NCBI GenBank assembly: GCA_002150815.3
Contig: NDFF03000235.1
Coordinates: forward strand, 1 to 15,236
Reading direction: 5' to 3'
DNA length: 15,236 nucleotides
Source of the DNA: Grammothele lineata
Taxonomy: Eukaryota; Basidiomycota; Agaricomycetes; Polyporales; Polyporaceae
A program made the translations under genes and the position numbers. This document shows, one piece after another, positions 8,840 to 15,236 of this stretch. The notes beneath the pieces were generated by a model. That model was given only the letters and a program-made list of their open reading frames with translations. It was not told where the DNA came from and ran no database searches. The first letter of the stretch is position 1; every line of letters starts with the position of its first letter.

Positions 8840-10614
8840 TTACGATTTATGAGGAACAAATAATCATTTTTTATGGGCAAGCCATCCCTGCCATTTGTGT
8901 GACGCAAAACGCGACTCAGCTTGAATCTCAGAAAGGCGCCAGTAAGCATAGCCACTGATGACAATACAAAAGTTACTTACTGTTTAAAGCGGAGATTGAA
9001 AATCCATGGGGTTAGGGTTGCATGTTAGCGCTCACATTTCAGCACGTGACTTTCTCACTTGGATTCAGCGCTTATTTTGCGTCATCTGAATGCACCTGCT
9101 GCCATCCACCCCTTATACACTACCGCATTTAGGGGGAGTTGACTACAACTTGTTATATGCTTCAAATGACCCCTATATGCATCAACACCATGTTAATAAG
9201 TGCACTAGTAATGGCTGCATAGCACTTCACCCCGCAAGCGCCCTTATAGTAGTGCACCAATGGGCGCCATACCAGTGCCTATCTGTGTCATCCAAAAGTA
9301 CTTGGTGCCATCCACCCCCAAGGCATTGTCATAGCATGGGGGACTATGCTGGCCTCTAATAAGCACTTCAAATGACCTCTATATGCATCAACACCAGGTG
9401 AATAACTGCACTTGTTATAGTGTTAGAGCATTTAGCTTAATAGCCCTCTACCAAATTGCATGCTGGTGAGCGCTCAGAGGCCATGTACTAGGTTGGTGCT
9501 TGTGGTTACCATTCTGAGCCAATCTAGGGATCCCTAGATTGGCTCAATATAGCAATCACTAACACCAACTTAGCACATGGCCTCTATAGTGGTGCAAGCG
9601 CTCAAAGGTCATCCAAGTGCATCTGAAGCCATCCAGCCCATAAATAGCGCAATTCTCACGCAAATTGGGCGCTTAAAATGGGCGTGGGATCACACAGCAT
9701 CTAGCTCACTAACACAACTTCAATCATGTGATTTGGTTAAGATTTGGCTGAGATATCAACATCTGAGCTCTCAGGATGGCTGTTTTTGCGCTTTTTGGGC
9801 GCTTTTTTAAAAACTCAGCTGGACTCAGATGCCCAAATCAACCAGGCTGTATCTCTCCAACAACTCAAGCAAAGTGGCACATATTATATATCACCAGAAA
9901 GCTACAGATGAGGAGAATGCAATGATGCACATTGCAATGTCTTATAGGGTCTATATAATATGCAATGAAGGCAACAAGTTGAACACATCTGTTAGTAAAG
10001 TAGTTGATGTTGTATAGAAGCGAAGGCACTATGCAATCAATTGAGAGGTTAAAATATGAGTAATTCACTGCCCCATGCAGGGGTGGGTATGCTATATGCT
10101 CTACAAAGTAGCTGCCATCTAATATGCACTATGCAATGATGTGCTATGTGTTTAACATTTGTTAGCAGCAAACTGTACATAAAGTGAATGCAATAGGCTG
10201 AATCTGTGTGCAAGAGACAATAGTGAAGGGGCAGGCTAGTGCAGTAAGTAATGATGTAGGGCAAGGGCACTTAAGTAAGCTCATAAGCAGCCAAATATAT
10301 GATATAGAGTAAAGCCCTACTGAATGAGGTTTCTTAATGGTCCCAGGTAAGTAATAATGAGAGTCAATACAACGTGCTATATATAATGAGTGTTGATAGC
10401 ATGTATACTAACACTACATGGGGTGGCTTGAATATGTTCAGCCCTAGAGGTGTAAGTAAGTGAGTTATATATTTAAAAGAGCAGAAAGGAACTACAATAG
10501 TTGACTCATTTTATATAAATTTGCATGAGCAGTATACAGTAAAGTGAATATCAGCTAAATAACTTCTGTTCCTCATAAATCGTGCTTGCCAGCCATGGCC
10601 CTCTCCCACCAAGT
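8840..10614 (+). mobile_element. Repeat copy D, subfamily 1, full-length ends, internally rearranged (1775 bp)
   Basis: The 5' end TTACGATTTATGAGGAAC is at 8840-8857, the inverted counterpart GTTCCTCATAAATCGT at 10568-10583, and the tail ends CCAAGT at 10614. It matches copy B over about 8840-9440 and again from about 9597 to the end. The roughly 490 bases present in B between these blocks are replaced by about 150 bases dominated by a long palindrome. Three CpG sites of the 5' block read CpA. Flanks (CGGATGG before, AGGGAG after) show no duplication. The right end abuts the truncated copia element. Short frames such as 9577-9810 follow the repeat and are not treated as genes. Confidence 0.8.
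9476..9585. repeat. 110-base palindrome with a 30-base perfect core, inside copy D
   Basis: The whole structure is concentric on 9530.5. The core half GAGCCAATCTAGGGA (9516-9530) is followed at once by its exact reverse complement (9531-9545). Outside, AGAGGCCATGTACTAGGTTG at 9476-9495 pairs, with two mismatches, with the stretch ending at 9585. The 17 bases between core and outer arms are weakly complementary. This sequence is absent from copy B. Confidence 0.9.
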
Positions 10615-12507
10615 AGGGAGTTTGGTGGCTATGAGGATGGTACGTACTCGGTCCAGGACGGTCCGGAATACGCGCTCTGCGATCCCGTTCTGCATGGAAG
10701 AGTGCGGTGCCGTAGACTCGATCGTGATCCCCGCGTCCCTGAGATAGTTGCCGAACTTCCCTTCTAGGAACTCCTTCGCGTTATCGAACCGTACACGCGT
10801 AATAGATCGGCCATGTCAGTTTTCGAACGCGGTGCGGAACCCGTAAAAGCGCTCTGTGATTTCGGTCCTGTCCTTGCCAAACGCAGCTGTACTCCTCCTC
10901 GACTTCCCATCCGTAAACACCCACGCGTACCGTTCTCCCCTGATCCCTGTCACCCTCGCTGGTCCCCACGTGTCCAGCACGATCAGATCTCCCACCGCTT
11001 CGATCTCCGTCTCCGATGCCTTCAGATATGGTGCCACCGTCTGCTTCTTGCGTACACAGGCTTCGCACTGCTCCTGGGCTGGTACAGCCCCGTCCACTTC
11101 CAGTCCTTCGACCATTCCGGCGTGCATCATGCGCTCGACGACTTTCAAGCCCGGGTGACCTAGTACCGCGTGCTACTCATCGTAAGTCCTTAGTCTAATC
11201 GGTTGGCAAACAGCGGCTGCGAATGATACCTCAGGCACGACCGCGTGCCCATTCACATGGTACATGAAGTTGCCGGCACGCTGACCCGTCACGTACACCT
11301 TCCCTTTTCCATTGAGGAATTTGATTTTTCCGTCCTTAATCTCGACCGCGTGTCCGGCGGCTTCCATGCGCCCGATCGAGATGAGATTGTGCGGGACTCC
11401 CGGCGCATGGAGCACCCCTCGGAGTTCGATGGTGCGCTCGCGCCCGTCGTGCTTAAGCGCGAGTTTGACGGTGCCTCGTCCGAGGATCGGTGTCCTGCCG
11501 GCTCCTTGAAGGGTTCGCCCGGTGACTAGTGTGTACGTCTCGAAGACGCGCTTCTCGTGCGCGACGTGTGCAGTGGTTGCGGTGTCCGCGACCCAGACAT
11601 CTGTGTCTGAGATTGCGAGCGCGACATCGTCAGCCGTTTCGATCAGCGCGTAGGTGTACCCGTCGCTATCACTGTCCTCCCCCTTCGCGTCCTCCACCAT
11701 CGCCTTTCCGCCACTCTTTTCTTTCTCCTTCTCTTTCCCTTTTCCATCCTTTCCGTCCTTCCCGTCCTTCGCGCCACCCCACGGGCGGTGATCCGGGCAG
11801 TCGCGCTGCAAGCTGATCTTGCCGCACTTGAAACATTTAGGCGGGGCGCGCTTCTTCACGTGCGAGATCATGGCAGTGTTGTTGGAGACGCCGTTACGCG
11901 CTCTTTGTTCTTAGATCTGCCCAATGATCTTGTACGGATCAGACAGGTCCGACTCGAGCCTAAAAGAGCTCACGAAGGGTCGCCAGCTCGCGGGTAGTGA
12001 CATCAAGAGCTGAATGGAAAAATCCTCATCTATGACCGTGCGCCCGAGCACTACCAATTCCTCCTTCCAATTGAGCATCGTTTGCAGCCATGCTGACAAA
12101 TTCTCCCCCTCGGCGTATCGCGATGTCGCCATCCAGAACTTGATGTCGAGGATGCGCGAAAGGCCCTTCACCTCGTATAGGCTTTTGAGTTTGGCCCACA
12201 GCACTGCGCTCGTGGTGATGTTTCGGGCGGTTCCCATCGCTTCCTTACCGAGGCGTAACCTGATAGCGCCCAGGACCTTCCGGTCCGTCGTGTCCCACTT
12301 TGCTATCTCCGCGGCATTAGTAATCTTGCCGTTGGTGCCTTTGATTTCCGCCAGCCGTTTCTCGGTGCCGTTCGCGTAACCGAAGACATCCTGATCGTAG
12401 AGAAGGTCTTCTATCTGCATGCTCCAGACAGGCCAGTTCTGTGCCGTTTCGAGCAGGTCGATCTTGGCGCGTGCGAGATGCGTCATGCTGTGCGAGGTGT
12501 CAGCCAT
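10615..12507 (-). pseudogene. copia gag-pol polyprotein, N-terminal part, inactivated
   Basis: One reading frame runs from ATG 12507 (MADTSHSMTHLARAKIDLLE) to 10615, broken by TAA 11911-11913, TAG 11173-11175 and TGA 10816-10818. The Gag domain of copia type (residues 1-198) includes WPVWSMQIEDLL and LWAKLKSLYE. A CCHC knuckle follows at 11797-11835 but has lost the histidine and one residue (CFKCGKISLQRDC). After a lysine- and acid-rich linker, the protease site reads DTA (11578-11586) where D-S/T-G is expected. The integrase zinc-binding HX4H and CX2C pairs are visible (HAVLGH, CEAC). The integrase core keeps D (10972-10974, LDTWGP), D (10783-10785, RFDNAKEF) and E (10675-10677, QNGIAER), with 35 residues between the last two. 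The enzyme set would process and integrate cDNA in an active element; this copy cannot make the polyprotein. Confidence 0.85.
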
Positions 12508-12563
12508 AGTGGCGTGGTGGTGTGCGAAAGTCCGTGCAGTGTGAGTGTGTACTGGCTCAGAGT

Positions 12564-12581
12564 GGCACAGGGCTCATAACC
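12564..12581 (-). promoter_or_regulatory. Candidate primer-binding site of the copia element
   Basis: Directly after the CA end of the 5' LTR the minus strand reads GGTTATGAGCCCTGTGCC. Its place and start resemble tRNA-complementary sites that prime reverse transcription. The exact tRNA was not determined. Confidence 0.5.
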
Positions 12582-12818
12582 TGATAGAAATCAGGCGGAG
12601 AGGGGAGGAGTAAAAGAGGCGATGATATTACATGTACCGTAGAGTAGGGAATATATACATAGGAGATGATAAAGAGCTAAGAACGAGCCTCACCAAAGGC
12701 GTTTGGTGAGGCAAATACAAAGAATGATACAAGAGATACAATAATCTAATCTAAAGAGCCCATAATCAGTCATTGGCCATGTTATCTAATCTAAGGCGCT
12801 AGAGCGCTATCTCCAACA
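12582..12818 (-). repeat. copia 5' LTR (237 bp)
   Basis: On the minus strand it starts TGTTGGAG at 12818 and ends TATCA at 12582, the usual TG..CA form. It contains a TATA-like run (TATATATTCCC, near 12650) and a strong hairpin. The 3' partner LTR is absent from the window, so the boundaries rest on the TG/CA ends, on the homology break with repeat B at 12818/12819 and on the adjacent primer-binding-like site. Confidence 0.75.
12687..12712. repeat. LTR hairpin
   Basis: GCCTCACCAAA (12687-12697) and TTTGGTGAGGC (12702-12712) form a perfect 11-base stem with loop GGCG. A role in LTR transcript structure or termination is possible but not shown. Confidence 0.8.
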
Positions 12819-13646
12819 TATCGATGCACTAGCAACTAAATTACACACTTAACTGGTATTTACAATGTATAGCAGACTTGTTTTGCTCATATCTCCCTCA
12901 ATACTTGCTTAATTGACATGATTCAAAGGGCTACAGGTCACATTCAACTATGCCTATATGCTAGTGGAGCACGACAGTGGTCTCATTAACAGTATCAAGC
13001 ATAGAGCATAGAATATGTACGTGCATGCAGTTTGGTAGGGCGCTACTAGGTCAAATGTTGTAACACTATAATAAGTTAAGTTATTAACCTGGTGTTGATG
13101 CATACAGAGGTCATTTGAAGTGCTTATAAAGGGCCAGCATAGTCCCCCATGCTATGACAATGCCTTGAGGATGGATGGCACCAAGTACTTTTAGATGACG
13201 CAGATAGGCGCTGATATGGCACTCATTAATGCACTATAGCAAGAGCACTTGCAGGGTAAAGTGCTATGCAGCCATTACCAGTGCACTTATTAACATGGTG
13301 TTGATGCATATAGGGGTCATTTGAAGTGTATAACAAGTTGTAGTCAACTCCCCCTGAATGCGGTAGTATATAAGGGGTGGATGGCAGCAGGTGCATTCAG
13401 ATGACGCAGAATAAGCGCTGAATCCAAGTGAAAAAGTCACGTGCTGAAATGTGAGCGCTAACATACAACCCTAACCCCATGGATTTTCAATCTCCGCTCC
13501 AAATGGTAAGTAACTTTTGTATTGCCATCAGTGGCTGTGCTTACTGGCGCCTTTCTGAGATTCAAGCTGAGTCACGTTTTGGGTAACGCGGATGGCAGAG
13601 ATGGCTCGCCCATAAAAAACGATTATTCGTTCCTCATAAATCGTAA
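12819..13646 (-). mobile_element. Repeat copy E, subfamily 1, 5' part, broken by copia
   Basis: The 5' end is at 13646 (minus strand TTACGATTTATGAGGAACG). It matches copy B from 1352 to about 2175 and stops at the copia LTR. The remaining 3' part is not found on the far side of the copia element, where the tail of copy D lies in the opposite orientation, so material has been deleted or rearranged. It retains the CAACCCTAACCCC block (about 13466) and the two repeated internal modules. No gene is seen. Confidence 0.8.
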
Positions 13647-13830
13647 CTTAGTTTTAGATTTATTCATAGTATTGTGACCTGGAGGACTAGAGGGAATCCT
13701 CCACCAGCAAGGCCCTTTTAGCTTATCCAGCGAGCTTCTTTCATGGCATGTTCTGATCGGCAATGTTAGTTAACAGCATGTTTAGTCCATACATAAGGGC
13801 AGAAGAAGAGAAAGGACATCAGAAGCGGCT
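13647..13830. other. Non-repeat gap after copy E
   Basis: Single-copy, AT-rich sequence with no convincing frame. It begins immediately outside the 5' terminus of copy E and ends at the possible small gene. Confidence 0.5.
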
Positions 13831-14179
13831 ATGATCACATTTACCGCAGACAACGCCTTTACTGTGAAGGCAATAGCCTTTAAGGCCTTCCCGCTTGACT
13901 CGGGATTTCCACAAATGACGTCAGTTTGGACCTTGTTCATGCCCCCTGGGCAGCACTCACAAGCGCCCTTCAGCAGCAGACTTCTACTACACCTAGAAGA
14001 GCAGATGGAGCAGGTCCTGGGGAGAAAGGGTGGGCACTCGTGGGGATATCAAGTGAGTCTGAAAATTATAGCTGACATGAAGAGGTGCTAACTTGAGTGC
14101 CATTTAAACATAGGAGATACAGGGCCTCACACTGTACTTATGTGTAGCCCATTTCAATCAGCCTGCCTATTGCCGTTGA
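13831..14179 (+). CDS. Possible two-exon small gene (95 aa after splicing)
   Basis: Exon 1 (13831-14052) starts MITFTADNAFTVKAIAFKAF and ends at GGATATCAA before a consensus donor GTGAGT. The intron would be 14053-14113 (61 bases), with branch-like GCTAAC at 14085-14090 and acceptor ACATAG. Exon 2 (14114-14179) continues in phase, giving EIQGLTLYLCVAHFNQPAYC and one more residue, to TGA. No domain is recognised, and the start context is poor, so it may be an internal piece of a longer former gene. It lies in the island between copies E and H. The splice signals are the main support. Confidence 0.4.
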
Positions 14180-14350
14180 GAATCAATTAGACAGTTGAGG
14201 ATATGCGGATTCTGGGAGGGAATAGCACGGACATCTAGAAAGGTGACATCATAGTATTCAAATATGCCGATACCCGATATAGCCACTTCATTGACTGCGA
14301 ACCAGCAGACCTCACCGCCATAACTCCTTACTTTCTCTCTCAGGCTCAGC
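14180..14350 (-). pseudogene. Minus-strand coding-like fragment cut by copy H
   Basis: The minus frame contains SYGGEVCWFAVNEVAISG, GIFEYYDVTFLDVRAIP and SQNPHILNCLIDSQRQ, and ends at TAG close to the 3' end of the plus-strand gene model. Upstream it runs into the ACTTGG terminus of copy H, beyond which homology to the repeat begins, so the original start would have been lost. The family is not recognised. Confidence 0.35.
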
Positions 14351-14999
14351 ACTTGGGAGAAGTGGGCCATTACTGGCAGCTACGATTAATGAGGAATAGC
14401 AAAGAAGTTCATTTTGCTGTCACATTATTACTAGAGGGTACATGACATACAACTTATGTTACAGTTTGCAATTTCTATGAATTTTATTTATTATGTCTAT
14501 CTGGATCTATTACCTACATATGTGATTAACATTGAACCTACTATCCTACACTTCTGGCTTGACAATGCACACCACACGTTGGCTTAGATGATATTTTTAG
14601 GCTATCAGCTTACTGCTCCTAATTTTACTCCATCAAAGGTGGCTATCAAATCTCAAAACATATACCATTGCATTCCCCTCATTTATACCTTTTTAATGGT
14701 ATATAATATGTCCTATGTTGCTTTAGGCATCATAGAGATATGGCTTATACAACATATGCTAAAATATATGTCACAACATACTCTTTGCCATGCAGATGCC
14801 ATGCAAAAGCCATGTGGCACATCTTAAGCTTAATCTTCCACTCAAACTATAAAGAAAAACTTTAAATGCCTGGCTAGAAAGCCAAACCCTATTAGAGTTT
14901 GAAGGCTTAAGCTTATGCCCAAAACATCAAATAAGCGCCCAAATAGCGGCAAAGTGCGATAATGTGACTACTTGATCACTAGTGACAGACAGTCACTAG
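14351..14999 (-). mobile_element. Repeat copy H, subfamily 2, 3' part, interrupted by copy F
   Basis: The tail starts ACTTGG at 14351, and the inverted end ACGATTAATGAGGAA is at 14382-14396. The sequence then follows copy G (5502 to about 6160) until GTCACTAG, where copy F begins. The 12-mer TGTCACAACATG, twice in G, occurs only once here. No coding capacity is credible: the 79-residue frame at 14588 is repeat sequence. Confidence 0.8.
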
Positions 15000-15236
15000 T
15001 TACAATTTATGAGGAACGAATAATCGTTCTTTATGGGTGAGCCATCCCTGCCATTCATGTAACGCAAAACGCGACTTAGCTTGAATCTCAGAAAGGCGCT
15101 AGTAAGCACAGCCACTGATGGCAATACAAAGGTTACTTACTATTTAGAGTGGAGATTGAAAATATATGAGGTTAGGGTTGCATGTTAGTGCTCACATTTC
15201 AGCATGTGACTTTCTCACTTGGATTCAGCGCTTATT
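15000..15236 (+). mobile_element. Repeat copy F, subfamily 1, 5' end (cut by window edge)
   Basis: It starts TTACAATTTATGAGGAACG and follows copies A, B, D and E to the edge of the window, including GAGGTTAGGGTTGCATG near 15168. It lies inside copy H. Comparison with the uninterrupted site in copy G (CACTAGTACAAAATGG) fixes the 5' boundary to within a base or two of 15000. Confidence 0.8.

Larger units (their letters stand above)
10615..12818 (-). mobile_element. 3'-truncated Ty1/copia LTR retrotransposon
   Basis: Reading leftwards from 12818 there is a 5' LTR, a primer-binding-like site, gag, zinc knuckle, protease, the integrase zinc-binding part and the integrase core. The reverse transcriptase, RNase H, polypurine tract and 3' LTR expected in copia order are missing, because the element stops at the tail of repeat D. 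The region is visibly richer in GC and CpG than everything around it. It entered repeat E: the minus-strand sequence just outside the LTR ends CGATA, where copy B continues without interruption (after 2175). Confidence 0.85.

Noticed and set aside
11245..11816. Plus-strand frames across the copia region (for example 11529-11816, arginine- and proline-rich)
   Set aside because: They are antisense shadows of the GC-rich gag-pol frame, whose domains are clearly recognisable on the minus strand.
14588..14827. 79-residue frame in copy H
   Set aside because: It lies wholly in repeat sequence; the same region in copy G does not keep the frame.

Overview
The window looks like a repeat-dense, decayed stretch of a filamentous basidiomycete genome, probably Agaricomycetes. 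The clues are a KDZ (Kyakuja-Dileera-Zisupton) type transposase remnant, a Ty1/copia element with a fungal-type Gag, intron-like gaps of 60 to 70 bases with good GT..AG signals and CTAAC/CTGAC branch-like motifs, and C-to-T decay concentrated at CpG. No bacterial operon, rRNA, tRNA or CRISPR was seen. No intact long gene is present.

About 60% of the window is one family of non-coding repeats, seven copies of which I can delimit: A (1-685, -), B (1352-3471, +), G (5502-7859, -), D (8840-10614, +), E (12819-13646, -, broken), H (14351-14999, -, 3' part) and F (15000-15236, +, cut by the window edge). Every visible 5' end reads TTACRATT[T/A]ATGAGGAAC followed by an AT-rich hairpin partner. Every visible 3' end carries the inverted form of that sequence and then a shared tail of about 31 bases ending CCAAGT. 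No target-site duplication is evident. The ends are therefore asymmetric inverted repeats. Subfamily 1 (A, B, D, E, F) and subfamily 2 (G, H) share ends but differ inside.

Between the repeats lie islands of single-copy, mostly ruined coding DNA. 686-1351 holds exon-like fragments. 3472-5501 holds a KDZ C-terminal pseudogene and an unrecognised multi-exon pseudogene. 7860-8839 holds a small ORF with a good start context and an opposing decayed gene. 13647-14350 holds a possible two-exon small gene and a fragment cut off by H. Orientation of the repeats alternates, so islands are bounded by head-to-head or tail-to-tail copies.

From 10615 to 12818 there is a CpG-rich, 3'-truncated copia retrotransposon on the minus strand. 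It has a 5' LTR, a primer-binding-like site, gag, zinc knuckle, protease and integrase, with three nonsense codons and a damaged protease site. Its LTR is inserted in repeat E. Its 3' end stops at the tail of repeat D, so reverse transcriptase, RNase H and the 3' LTR are missing.

The most interesting structures are the asymmetric-end repeat family, a perfect 475-base inverted repeat at 1-475/1567-2041 whose inner flanks are clearly diverged, and two unrelated long palindromes at the same internal site of copies B and D.
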